Source: CAZVWV01 sp964631745
Lineage (GTDB): Bacteria > Bdellovibrionota_C > UBA2361 > JBGSMV01
Direction: 5' to 3'
DNA: 16,462 nt
NCBI GenBank assembly: GCA_964631745.1
Contig: CAZVWV010000090.1
Location: 1 to 16,462 of the forward strand
Shown here one piece after another: positions 1 to 7,667 of the stretch; positions within the stretch are counted from its first letter, which is position 1; each line of letters opens with the position of its first letter. Both the position numbers and the translations under genes were made by a program. The notes below the pieces were generated by a model. The model was not told the origin of the DNA. It did not search any database and worked only from the letters and a program-made list of their open reading frames with translations.

Positions 1-55
1 TGGCCTCCGTGGTTAAAGACCCAAATTACAATGTCTTACCGGACAGCAGTGGGTT
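1..55. repeat. Dispersed 55-bp repeat, copy 1, possible insertion-sequence end
   Basis: Positions 1-55 match 12343-12397 in the same orientation with only two mismatches (positions 8 and 36). Similarity stops sharply after the shared GTGGGTT. The block can fold: TGTC(C/T) and GGACA flank a 4-base TACC loop, and an outer ACCCA/TGGGT pair closes an asymmetric hairpin. The sequence CACTGCTGTCCGG, read on the minus strand, resembles the ends of IS4-type elements as I remember them; this is not verified. The left limit lies outside the window, so it could be the end of a full insertion sequence or a small non-autonomous element. Confidence 0.7.
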
Positions 56-119
56 CCGTGCCAATTCCGTCGAAAACTTCAAGATCTTCAGCCATCTCCG
101 CCACCTCGCTACGATTCAA
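36..119 (-). pseudogene. Truncated N-terminus of a gene downstream of gspD, possibly gspE
   Basis: A short minus-strand ORF starts 43 bp after the gspD stop. It can begin at TTG (119-117), which has AAAGGG 3 bases upstream, or at the better-spaced in-frame ATG (95-93), which has GAGG 8 bases upstream. It runs on through MAEDLEVFDGIGTE and stops at 38-36. The last six codons lie inside the 55-bp repeat, so the reading frame appears cut by that element. In many T2SS operons gspE, the assembly ATPase, follows gspD directly, and this position fits. Too few residues remain to identify the family; the gspE assignment rests on gene order alone. Confidence 0.35.
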
Positions 120-162
120 CTGCCCTTTCTAGGATAATCCTTAGGCTAATCCCAAGCCGCCA

Positions 163-3111
163 TCAATGCGTCCAAGGGCCTTGGCCTAAGTTCATAATCT
201 CATAGGGCGAGAGCGTATAGCTCTTAAGAACTGAATCACCCTTGAATGTTTGCGCCTCTGCTAAATTGGGAAAGATTCCGAGGATTCTAAAGCTTAAGCT
301 CCTATCGTCATCAATCCTGTAAGAAAGCGCTTCGCCTGATTTGAAAAAGGAAGGGTCAAACGAGGCCTCTGCCGGTAAATTTAGGGCGATTATTGGATCG
401 CTTGGGGCCAACTCAAATGGCAGATCCGGATTCGAGGGCATCTTGCCGGTCAATTTAGCCAGCACAAAAAGGTCGTGTTGATTAGTCTTAGGAATACGCG
501 AAGCGAGGGAACCCTTTGGCGAATCACCAAAGTCAGGAAACTTGGGGGACACCGCCAGCTGAATCTCATCCAGCTTGGCTCCATTCTGGTTGCTGGTTGG
601 ACTTGTGCCGCTCTGTACCTCAGAGTTCAGCTCCTCACCAACTGCTTTGTCGGTCAATTTCTCCGGCGGCAAAATAGTGCCCAAATCTTTATGCTCGGCT
701 TGTCGCGCCTCGGCCACTCGATTCATGTCTTGGTTCTCCAGCACCTCCTCCCGGTTCGGCCAGATCTCGCGATCCTTGATATCTTTTTTGAGAATATCAC
801 GATTTACCATGGTGGCCTCGCGTGCGTCGTACTGGTCACGAACGATTCGAGGTGTAATGAAGATCAGTAGGTTAGTGCGGCGATGGCGGTCAAGCGACCC
901 GCGGAAGAGATGTCCCAGCACGGGAATGTCTTTTAAGAACGGAACGCCTGAGTCAGAATCTGAAACGTCGTCTGACATTAGACCGCCAATTACGATCATC
1001 TGAGAGTCTTTAGTAATCACAGAGGTCTCGCTAGTTCTGATAGTGGTCGTGGGACCAAGATCGGTAGTGGAAATCACGTTTGATACCTCAGTGAAAAGCT
1101 GCAAACGCACTAGCTCGTCGCCGCTAATCTGAGGGGTGAGTCGCAAGGTGATACCGACGTCTTGTCTGTCGATCTGATTAAAAGTGTTGTTCAAATTGGC
1201 ATCGCTCGTGGAGGTGCTCGCCAAGAAAGGTACGTTTTGACCGACCACGATTTCGGCCGGTTCGTTATCCGTGGCCAAAATTGTTGGCGCGGACAAAACA
1301 TTGACGTTGCTGTTCGACTGAGCGGCCGTTAACAGAATCGTCTGGGTTGGAATGGTGATCTCCCCCGGGAGTTGTAAGGTTCCAGCGCTTGCGGCCGCCA
1401 CAGAGAAATTAGAGAGCTTCTGAGGGTCGCTAAAAAGTGAGGCTAAGTTGCCGCTAAAGTCGTTCTTGGCCAAGAGTCCACCGTCCTTTCCTCCGGCGGA
1501 GGTGAGGAAATTTGTTTCAAGCTGGGTCTGATCGTCTACGCCAACCTCTAGTAACATAGCTTCAACTAAGACCTGCTTACGTTTGATATCGAGATCTTTT
1601 AAGAGGTCCAGAACTTTCTGGTGTCCAGTCTTATCGCTATTAATGATTAGTGAATTAGTAGCCGGGTCCGCAAAAATCGTAATATCATCGCCCAAACTTA
1701 CGGCGCCGCTGCCCCCGCGTCGATCGCGCCCCAGCCTGGATTCCCCAGGGTTTCTGCGCCCCAGACTCATACGATCTCCGGAACGAGTGGTTCCCCCCGA
1801 GGATCGCGAGTTGCGGCCGCTACCAGAAATACCACTGGAATCGTCCCCAGCGGAGTCGCCTCCGCCAAAACCACGCGAATTACTGCTGGAGGAGTTGGAG
1901 CTGCTGCTTAGCGTTCCAGAAAGCGACTGCGAGAGCTCCTCGGCGTTGGCGTACTTACAACGATAAACATAGAAACGCTTGCCGCCTAAATCAATATCGC
2001 TATCAAGTTGCGCGGTGAGCGCCATGATACGCCCAGTGGTGTCATCATCGGCCACTACAATAATCGAATTTGTGCGTTCATCCGGTATAATCTTGGGTTC
2101 GCGCGATCTAGCTAAATTTTGATTCTGTGAAGCTGACATGCCCGATGACATGCCCGGCGGCATACTGTCGCCGCCGCTTCCCGGGGGTTTGGCGGTGTTT
2201 GCCAGATTCATATGCGCTGCGGTGGCAGCGTCTCGCATTCTGGCGCGTAGCAGATCCATGGCGGTGTCGGCGCTTGAACCTTGCTGAGCGCTGCCTTTTG
2301 TACCGGAAGATGTGTTGATGCCCAAAATCTCTCCCAATTTCTGGGCGATGTCGACCGCGTCTGCGTGTTTGATGGGGATTACTGTCATCTCGCGATCAGA
2401 GAAGGGCACATCAATTGATTCAACGATCTTCATTAAGCGTTCGATGTTATCTGCTGAATCGATAATTATGAGAGAGTTTGTGCCTGCGTAAGCGTTGATA
2501 AGCCCGTCTCCTGAAATCAGCGGAGTAACAAGGTTCTTGGCGTCATCGGCGCCCACGTACTTAAGATTCACCAGACGCGTAACCATCGCCGAGGAATCGC
2601 CAACCTCATCGGCGTTAGTCAGGGTGGGTATGGTTGATTGTTTTGCTTCTTTCGCTGGTAAGATCTTCCACAGGTTCTCAGAGATTGGAACGGCGGAGAA
2701 ACCCTTTAAGGCCAAAACCGAATCCAAGATGCGTAAGGCTTCTTCGTCGCTAACCTTACCGGGCAAAAAGATTGAGACTTTACCTTTGACCCGTTCGTCT
2801 AAAATATAATTTCGCTTAGTCTTCTTGCCGAAGATTCGCACGATGGCTGAGATATCGGCATTCTTGACGTTTATCTCGGTGGAAGCGTCTAAATCGGTAG
2901 CCGCTTCCCCATCCTCGTCCGTAGCGTTTGCGGAACTAGTCGCTTGACTTGTTTGTGTCCCCGGCTGATTACCCAACTGATTATTCGGTGAAACCGCCTG
3001 AGCGGCGGCGTAATTCAACCGCCCAAATAGGAGAAAGCCAAATAGGAGGAAGCCAAATAGGAGGAAGATTGGGATAACTTGGATAATAATTAGGGCGTAT
3101 AATTTTTTCAT
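163..3111 (-). CDS. gspD: Type II secretion system secretin GspD (long form)
   Basis: This is the outer-membrane secretin, which forms the multimeric gated pore through which folded periplasmic proteins leave the cell. The 982 residues show a signal peptide (1-38), an N0 domain (about 78-155), N1 (about 176-236), N2 (about 240-375, with a Gln/Gly/Ser/Met-rich insert at 265-338), N3 (about 378-512, split by a Ser/Gly/Arg-rich insert at 400-470) and the secretin core (about 512-758). The core has the typical VPFLKDIPVLGHLFRG (723-738) and TNLLIFITPRIV (746-757) motifs. About 225 further residues follow that I cannot assign. Typical GspD proteins have about 650-750 residues. The ATG lies 2 bp after the gspC stop, behind a weak GATAGAG ribosome site, so it is probably translationally coupled to gspC. 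Confidence 0.95.
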   Translation of the reverse strand: MKKLYALIIIQVIPIFLLFGFLLFGFLLFGRLNYAAAQAVSPNNQLGNQPGTQTSQATSSANATDEDGEAATDLDASTEINVKNADISAIVRIFGKKTKRNYILDERVKGKVSIFLPGKVSDEEALRILDSVLALKGFSAVPISENLWKILPAKEAKQSTIPTLTNADEVGDSSAMVTRLVNLKYVGADDAKNLVTPLISGDGLINAYAGTNSLIIIDSADNIERLMKIVESIDVPFSDREMTVIPIKHADAVDIAQKLGEILGINTSSGTKGSAQQGSSADTAMDLLRARMRDAATAAHMNLANTAKPPGSGGDSMPPGMSSGMSASQNQNLARSREPKIIPDERTNSIIVVADDDTTGRIMALTAQLDSDIDLGGKRFYVYRCKYANAEELSQSLSGTLSSSSNSSSSNSRGFGGGDSAGDDSSGISGSGRNSRSSGGTTRSGDRMSLGRRNPGESRLGRDRRGGSGAVSLGDDITIFADPATNSLIINSDKTGHQKVLDLLKDLDIKRKQVLVEAMLLEVGVDDQTQLETNFLTSAGGKDGGLLAKNDFSGNLASLFSDPQKLSNFSVAAASAGTLQLPGEITIPTQTILLTAAQSNSNVNVLSAPTILATDNEPAEIVVGQNVPFLASTSTSDANLNNTFNQIDRQDVGITLRLTPQISGDELVRLQLFTEVSNVISTTDLGPTTTIRTSETSVITKDSQMIVIGGLMSDDVSDSDSGVPFLKDIPVLGHLFRGSLDRHRRTNLLIFITPRIVRDQYDAREATMVNRDILKKDIKDREIWPNREEVLENQDMNRVAEARQAEHKDLGTILPPEKLTDKAVGEELNSEVQSGTSPTSNQNGAKLDEIQLAVSPKFPDFGDSPKGSLASRIPKTNQHDLFVLAKLTGKMPSNPDLPFELAPSDPIIALNLPAEASFDPSFFKSGEALSYRIDDDRSLSFRILGIFPNLAEAQTFKGDSVLKSYTLSPYEIMNLGQGPWTH
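3023..3067 (-). repeat. Three tandem 15-bp repeats in the gspD signal-peptide region
   Basis: Three adjacent 15-bp units (3023-3037, 3038-3052, 3053-3067) have the form CCAAATAGGAGGAAG on the plus strand; the first unit differs by one base. On the coding strand they encode the repeated FLLFG-type hydrophobic stretch of the GspD signal peptide (about residues 16-30). Each unit is 5 codons, so gain or loss of a unit keeps frame but changes the length of the hydrophobic core. Confidence 0.9.
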
Positions 3112-3113
3112 CT

Positions 3114-4022
3114 CTATCGAATCTGATACTTGAATTCTCTATCCTGATTGTTGCGCTCCATGGTGATGTTAATTGAACGCTCTTCCTTCAGCTTTTGAAA
3201 GAGGGACATAGCTTGTGTGAAATCCGCCAAGCTATTTCCATTTATAGACTTAAGTATATCCCCGTTCATTAACCCGATCTTCTCGAAAAGACTCCCACTT
3301 CGGATTGCAAAAAGCCTCAATCCTACAGATTTTCCGTCCTTGAAATATGGTACCGCGCGAGCTTGGGTGAGGAGAAGAGGGAGATTTTCAAGGGCCTTGT
3401 CAAGTTCAGCTTCGTCCACGCTAAAGGTATCTTGGCCTAAGTTGGCCACCCCATCGACCGGCGCTTGCGAGGCAGCGGGGCCCTCGTCGATGGTCAACAC
3501 CTCAATCTGCCCATTGCGGTCAATTTCTACCTTGTCCGGGTAAATGGCCTTCAAAATCCCGTCACCAAAAACTTTATCTTTTAACAGAAAGACATCCTGC
3601 GAGCTCTTTTTGGTATCTTCGATAATTGCGTATGGAGCCTCACCCTTGGTGATAAAAGTTCCGATCAATCCAAGCGAGATATTATTGACGGCTTTCTGCG
3701 GAGGCGGGGTCGGCACCGATTTGGCACCTAATTCGCCAAAAACATTCTTTCGAGCGATTACACTAAAATCTGTCTTAGTCTCCCGAGTCATAGTAGGTGC
3801 TAAATTCGAGTTAGAGATTATGGCTTGAACTTCGTTTTTAAGCTGAGTTGTGAAGGCACGCGAATGCAAGAAACTCTTGATGGTAATCCGAAAAAAAAGA
3901 AATAGGGCCAGTATTGCGAGGGCGTAACAAAGGTACTTTCCCCACAGGGTTGTCTTAGCGAGATTGTTCCGACGAAAGAGTCGGCTTATCTTGACAGGAT
4001 TCAAATCGAGCACGGATTCCAC
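3114..4022 (-). CDS. gspC: Type II secretion system inner-membrane protein GspC
   Basis: GspC spans the inner membrane once and links the inner-membrane platform to the secretin through its periplasmic homology region (HR). The 302 residues show a short cytoplasmic N-terminus, one transmembrane helix (about 28-47), an HR domain (about 115-178, with LGLIGTFITKGEAPYAIIED and a KVFGDGILKAIYPDKVEI strand) and a C-terminal PDZ domain (about 220-295, with the GLRLFAIRSGSLFEKIGLMNGD core). A Pro-rich linker (103-110) precedes the HR. The start is GTG at 4022-4020 with no clear Shine-Dalgarno; the frame stays open upstream but offers no better start codon. It is followed after 2 bp by gspD. Confidence 0.92.
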   Translation of the reverse strand: MESVLDLNPVKISRLFRRNNLAKTTLWGKYLCYALAILALFLFFRITIKSFLHSRAFTTQLKNEVQAIISNSNLAPTMTRETKTDFSVIARKNVFGELGAKSVPTPPPQKAVNNISLGLIGTFITKGEAPYAIIEDTKKSSQDVFLLKDKVFGDGILKAIYPDKVEIDRNGQIEVLTIDEGPAASQAPVDGVANLGQDTFSVDEAELDKALENLPLLLTQARAVPYFKDGKSVGLRLFAIRSGSLFEKIGLMNGDILKSINGNSLADFTQAMSLFQKLKEERSINITMERNNQDREFKYQIR

Positions 4023-4099
4023 GATGTTATCAAACGATATGTTACGGTTAATGATATCTGGAAGTTGGCAGATCGCGCAATCGGCTAGTGTGCCAGTGC

Positions 4100-5254
4100 C
4101 TAAGGCAGAGAAATTAAAAGACGGGGTGGATTATTCACGGCCATAACCAGAGCCGGGCTCTCTGAGTCGATCTCTAGGGACTTGCCAGTCAGACGAAGAT
4201 CTGATTGGCCGAAACAGTTCTGACTAAAATTTCGCGTCGAGGCTTCCGGCAAACTGAGCGCAATCTTACCTGACCTTGGTTGTGCTTGATTCTGAGAGAG
4301 GTTCAACTCGCTCTCTTGAATGGGCCGGGCCAGATACAACACTATCGCCCGTGTCAAATCATGCCCCGTACTAGTCTTGCACTCAATATTCGTCACAAAG
4401 TCAGGTGGAGTTACAGGTGGCGTTAATGGAGCGGCGGAGGCCTGAAAGACTCCCGCCCGAGCGCTTGCAGGTTCTGCGGCAACTGGAGCCACAATTGGAG
4501 CGACTTGGGGTACGTACAAATTTGGGGATGCGAGCGCGGCCAAGGTCAAGCCAGGTGTCCCGCCGCTTGTTGGGGCAACAGCATCTGCCGCTACCTCCTG
4601 CGCTTCGTTAGCCGAATCTGCCAAGTCCATTCCGAAGCGTTGCTTAAAAGCACTCTCTCTAATCTTTACCGCTTCCGCAGCGCCCCGTTTTCTGTAGTAC
4701 TCGATCACAAAGCGTTCATGCTCACGCAGAGATTTTTCCGCTTCTGCCTTATACGTACTAGCATTTTGAGCTTCTGAAGAGTTCGGAAATTGTGTCAAAG
4801 TTTTATTGTAAAAGTCCAGGGCCTTCTCAAGCGGCGCAGCGTCTCGTCCCGCAGCGGTGCTCAAAAGCTGATTACTTCGCCCCGCCATAAGGAGAGCATA
4901 TCCGACAGACCCAGAAACTGGATGGTTCTTGGTGAAATCTTCATACTGCAGAGCAGCATCGGTGTATTCACGCGTTTGAAAATAGGTGTCGGCGATCTTA
5001 ATTTCGGCAAATTCGGCGTATGGTGAGAGTGGGAAGGAATCGCGTAAAGATTGAAAATTATCACGCGCCACGTTGTACATGCCCTCTGAAAAAAGGCGTT
5101 TGCCCTCCTCAAGAAGTTGCGCCTCTGGCGCCTCAATCGTAGTGACTTTCTTCTCTTTAAGCTCAACCGCCTGGGGTTCCGGCTTCTCACTGCTTGAGCA
5201 GGAAGCTAAAGTGAGGGCCAAGACGCTCAGGGCGAAAGGAAATCTTAGTCTCAT
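4100..5254 (-). CDS. BamD-like TPR lipoprotein with AMIN-like C-terminal domain
   Basis: This is a predicted outer-membrane or periplasmic lipoprotein of 384 residues. A lipoprotein signal ends in a lipobox with Cys19 (LTLASC). Residues about 42-205 are TPR-like helices of the BamD/ComL/YbgF type, e.g. AQLLEEGKRLFSEGMYNVAR and YAEFAEIKIADTYFQTREY. An Ala/Pro-rich linker (about 222-283) leads to a beta-rich C-terminal domain (about 285-384) ending in NPPRLLISLP, which resembles the closing motif of AMIN domains. BamD itself is about 245 residues and lacks such a tail. I chose the ATG at 5254 because the longer TTG-initiated frame from 5293 would begin inside a terminator stem and would place 13 extra residues before the signal peptide. 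Lying 77 bp upstream of gspC, it may assist secretin assembly like a pilotin or peptidoglycan anchor; that role is inferred. Confidence 0.75.
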   Translation of the reverse strand: MRLRFPFALSVLALTLASCSSSEKPEPQAVELKEKKVTTIEAPEAQLLEEGKRLFSEGMYNVARDNFQSLRDSFPLSPYAEFAEIKIADTYFQTREYTDAALQYEDFTKNHPVSGSVGYALLMAGRSNQLLSTAAGRDAAPLEKALDFYNKTLTQFPNSSEAQNASTYKAEAEKSLREHERFVIEYYRKRGAAEAVKIRESAFKQRFGMDLADSANEAQEVAADAVAPTSGGTPGLTLAALASPNLYVPQVAPIVAPVAAEPASARAGVFQASAAPLTPPVTPPDFVTNIECKTSTGHDLTRAIVLYLARPIQESELNLSQNQAQPRSGKIALSLPEASTRNFSQNCFGQSDLRLTGKSLEIDSESPALVMAVNNPPRLLISLP

Positions 5255-5283
5255 AATAATGGACAAACTAAGATTATCGCCGC

Positions 5284-5316
5284 AAAAACGCAAGGGCAGC
5301 TTTAAGCCGCTTTGCG
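5284..5316 (-). terminator. Rho-independent terminator after the 5337-6125 gene
   Basis: Read on the minus strand, CGCAA and TTGCG form the outer stem. An inner GCGGC/GCTGC stem (one G-U pair) closes a TTAAA loop, and a run of five T follows directly (5288-5284). It sits about 20 bp after the stop codon of the coiled-coil gene and separates that gene from the lipoprotein-gspC-gspD unit. Confidence 0.8.
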
Positions 5317-5336
5317 CTGAAGCTCGGTAGGGCTTA

Positions 5337-6125
5337 CTAGCTTGCCAGCAAGCGCTGCACGGCGCTTACGCTCACGTTTTGGAAGATCTCAAGTCCTCCG
5401 GAGCGGATGTCCTGCGCGATTTTATTGGCGGTTTTTGAGGCTTCGTCGAACGACCGAATGGCATCGCCTTGAATTTTCTGGACATCTCTATCGACTTCTT
5501 CGATGGCGACCTTCACCTGGGCTTTAGTGTCCTTTTGATCTTTAACCTGGGCCTTAAGAGAATCTAAGTCGTCGTTTAGTCCCTGGATGTACTGTTCCAC
5601 GTCTTTGGTGCTGTCCAGCTCCTTGATCTCACCCGAAGATTCGCGGAAATCGACAGCCTGAACTTCGACGATCCCTTTTTGCTGATTGCCAAAGTTTAGG
5701 GTCTGGTGACGCACTGAAGCTTGCTCGGAGTTGTCCTCTTGAATCTTCTGTGAGAGTTCTTGGCGCTGCTTTTCCAAACGTTGCAGCTCCTTGCGGCTGC
5801 TTTTGATGGCGTCTTGGTCTTCGGTCTTAATAGCCTTCTTAAGATCTTTTGCAGCTGCGAGCTGTTCTTTAGTTATGCTCTTGGCAGCCTTAAGATTGTC
5901 CTCGTTCGCATTCACTGCGCTGACTGCCTCGTTGGCTTGCTCTTGAAACTTAGAGCGCTGGCTTCCTATAGCATTCGAAATAGATGAGGAGAAATTACTC
6001 GCATCTATCTTGGGATTTTTGCTGCTTGTGCCCTTATCGGCGATGATCTGCTCTTTTGATTTGAGCTGCCCTGTTTCAGAGAAGAAACCTTGACCAACTC
6101 CAGAAACCTTTCCTGTCTCGTCCAT
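5337..6125 (-). CDS. Hypothetical coiled-coil protein
   Basis: I do not recognise the family. The 262-residue product is rich in Lys, Glu, Gln, Asp, Ala and Ser, has no Cys or Trp and only one Tyr, and shows no signal peptide or membrane segment. Long heptad-like helical stretches lie at about 57-135 and 175-245. A shorter region between them (about 136-172) contains likely beta structure. The C-terminus (LEIFQNVSVSAVQRLLAS) is amphipathic. The composition, with an N-terminal Gly/Ser-rich segment and helical ends, recalls filament-forming or secreted helical proteins, but this is only compositional. The start has GGAGG four bases upstream, and a strong terminator follows the stop. It lies just upstream of the T2SS genes on the same strand, so it might be a substrate or structural partner; nothing in the sequence proves that. 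Confidence 0.7.
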   Translation of the reverse strand: MDETGKVSGVGQGFFSETGQLKSKEQIIADKGTSSKNPKIDASNFSSSISNAIGSQRSKFQEQANEAVSAVNANEDNLKAAKSITKEQLAAAKDLKKAIKTEDQDAIKSSRKELQRLEKQRQELSQKIQEDNSEQASVRHQTLNFGNQQKGIVEVQAVDFRESSGEIKELDSTKDVEQYIQGLNDDLDSLKAQVKDQKDTKAQVKVAIEEVDRDVQKIQGDAIRSFDEASKTANKIAQDIRSGGLEIFQNVSVSAVQRLLAS

Positions 6126-6168
6126 AAAACCTCCATGCTACATCCATGATGACTCTTATGGCACACAC

Positions 6169-6185
6169 ACCTGCTGCTTGCAGGT
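6169..6185. other. Small perfect hairpin between the two orphan genes
   Basis: ACCTGC and GCAGGT flank a 5-base loop in the 115-bp gap between the genes at 5337-6125 and 6241-6669. No T-run follows on the minus strand, so it does not look like a simple terminator. It could be a protein-binding site or an mRNA processing or stability element. Confidence 0.35.
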
Positions 6186-6240
6186 ATAGCTTCGACTGTG
6201 CCGGCGGAACACTTGATTATTGGGCGCTTAATTACTGATA

Positions 6241-6669
6241 CTAATTTAGGAAAGGTTTGTGCACGCCTTTACGATTTTTTCGTACTTCATTTAGATTGAC
6301 AGGCACTTTTCTTACCACCTCTTGGGCTTTGCCACCGTTTACCACGGTAAATTTCTTGACGCAGGTCGCCTCAGTGGCCTCACGCATGGCGCTTAGAATA
6401 TCATTGTAAAGACCGTCTTCGAACTGCTTACGGGCTAAATCCCCATCTGTGGCGAAGCGCTCTTCACCCTTGGAGATCTTTTCTACGATTGAGGTGAAAA
6501 TAGGCAGTACCGTGTTCTGTTCGGTTTGATGAAGATTGCTTACAGCGTTAAGAAATTGCACAGCCACTTCGCCACCTGCTTCTTCCAGCAAGGTCTTTAG
6601 TTGTAGCTGTAAACTCAGCAAACTGGCAGAAAAACTGCCTTTGAATTTTCCTTCAGACATAAGCTCCAT
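6241..6669 (-). CDS. Hypothetical protein, 142 residues
   Basis: I do not recognise this protein. It is mostly helical: residues 13-66 form amphipathic helices (SASLLSLQLQLKTLLEEAGG and following), and a second helical segment lies at about 73-102. A basic C-terminal tail (about 117-142, KVPVNLNEVRKNRKGVHKPF) may contact nucleic acid or membrane. No signal peptide is seen. The ATG at 6669 has AGGAGG nine bases upstream; the second Met (codon 4) is also possible, because AAAGGGG lies at a suitable distance from it. It sits between two other orphan genes on the same strand, with about 115-155 bp gaps, so the three may be expressed together or singly. Confidence 0.65.
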   Translation of the reverse strand: MELMSEGKFKGSFSASLLSLQLQLKTLLEEAGGEVAVQFLNAVSNLHQTEQNTVLPIFTSIVEKISKGEERFATDGDLARKQFEDGLYNDILSAMREATEATCVKKFTVVNGGKAQEVVRKVPVNLNEVRKNRKGVHKPFLN

Positions 6670-6823
6670 CCCCTTTGGCCTCCTCTCCGTAAAAAACAGT
6701 AAGTTGCTTCAGATAAATATGAATCAGAATGGGGATGGCAATTTATGAGCCAGCCGTAAGTTGTTGAAAGTATTAGGTCCTTCTGTGAGCTGGCCGTCCA
6801 ACTCTTGTACAGGTACCGTAAAC

Positions 6824-7435
6824 TTACCGGTTAAAGTCGCGATCGCGCCCGAAATCATGCCGTTCTTGAAATCTGGCGTCCCTATTACCGTCTCTTTGAT
6901 CGCCTCTGTTCTTGCCTCCCTGGCGATCGCCCTGGCGACCATCGTGTCGTCCCTCATGTCGTCCCTCGTGTCTATTGTGCCTGTCACGGCGATGCGGCCG
7001 ATGTCCCTGGCGATCATGCCCTCGACCCTGTTCGTGCGAGGTGAGGGGGATGTTACTTGCCGGAAGCTCCTCCGCAATTCGAAGATGGCGTGGCTGCGGC
7101 TCGCTCCAAAGATCTTCTTCTGTGAGAAATTCCACTATTGAGGCCACGTGATCAAGGGGAATATGCGTGCGCTTTTTCTCCATACGGTGCCCTTCTTTGC
7201 CTGTGCATTGGGTGCCAGAGAGAAATTTTAAACCCTCAATCGTTGAAATTTCTGGATTGAGCAAGGCGCATGCATGCGACGAAGATTTGGAATACACCAT
7301 CACAACGTTGCCGAAGCCCTTTGAGGGGCTCTTAACGACAGCAGCGCCTGAGTCGACAGTTGCGACAATCGCCGTGCTTTTCTCAGCCTTGACTTTCTTT
7401 GCCGACGAATTTACCTGCGGAATCTTCTTTGCCAT
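6824..7435 (-). CDS. Hypothetical protein with Arg/His/Asp/Gly-rich tail
   Basis: The family is not recognised. The 203 residues fall into a Lys/Ala-rich N-terminus (1-38), a folded-looking core (about 40-130, containing MVYSKSSSHACALLNPEIST and HIPLDHVASIVEFLTEEDLW) and a strongly low-complexity tail (about 135-203) made of Arg, His, Asp, Gly and Gln. The tail recalls the disordered RG-rich tails of bacterial RNA helicases and RNA-binding proteins, so RNA binding is a reasonable but unproven guess. Part of it comes from two tandem 12-bp units (6947-6970) encoding GRHEGRHD-like steps. The start has GGAGAG six bases upstream. It is the first gene of the minus-strand series, facing away from the gene at 7668. 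Confidence 0.7.
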   Translation of the reverse strand: MAKKIPQVNSSAKKVKAEKSTAIVATVDSGAAVVKSPSKGFGNVVMVYSKSSSHACALLNPEISTIEGLKFLSGTQCTGKEGHRMEKKRTHIPLDHVASIVEFLTEEDLWSEPQPRHLRIAEELPASNIPLTSHEQGRGHDRQGHRPHRRDRHNRHEGRHEGRHDGRQGDRQGGKNRGDQRDGNRDARFQERHDFGRDRDFNR

Positions 7436-7667
7436 TAAAAACTCTCCATGTAAGGAAAAATTGTCGCTTCTAACTAGTTATGCGAGTCACTTCGTATAAT
7501 CCTTTCGAGCGAACAATTAACATACCCTAAAACTGTATCTGATGCGAGAGGGGCGCTTAAATTACCGCCGTTGACCCTTCGCCAACCGGTATGAGCGCCG
7601 TCATTCAACAAAGCCGACTAAAAGCGTACTCTCCCGTGTAGGGTAGACCTACATAAGGAACAGCAGT
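7436..7667. promoter_or_regulatory. Divergent intergenic region with a consensus -10 box
   Basis: This 232-bp gap separates divergently transcribed genes and must hold promoters for both. A perfect TATAAT lies at 7495-7500 on the plus strand, but no good -35 box sits at the right distance. Its complement gives a TTATAC-like -10 on the minus strand, with a weak TTAATT upstream. No RNA gene or repeat is visible. Confidence 0.35.

Noticed and set aside
6724..7077. Minus-strand 117-codon frame overlapping the Arg/His-rich gene
   Set aside because: It shares most of its length with the 6824-7435 gene in another frame, has no supported start, and its upstream part follows the same low-complexity DNA.
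6761..7141. Hydrophobic plus-strand 126-codon frame
   Set aside because: It is antisense to the repeat-rich end of the 6824-7435 gene; its hydrophobicity comes from reading that biased sequence backwards.
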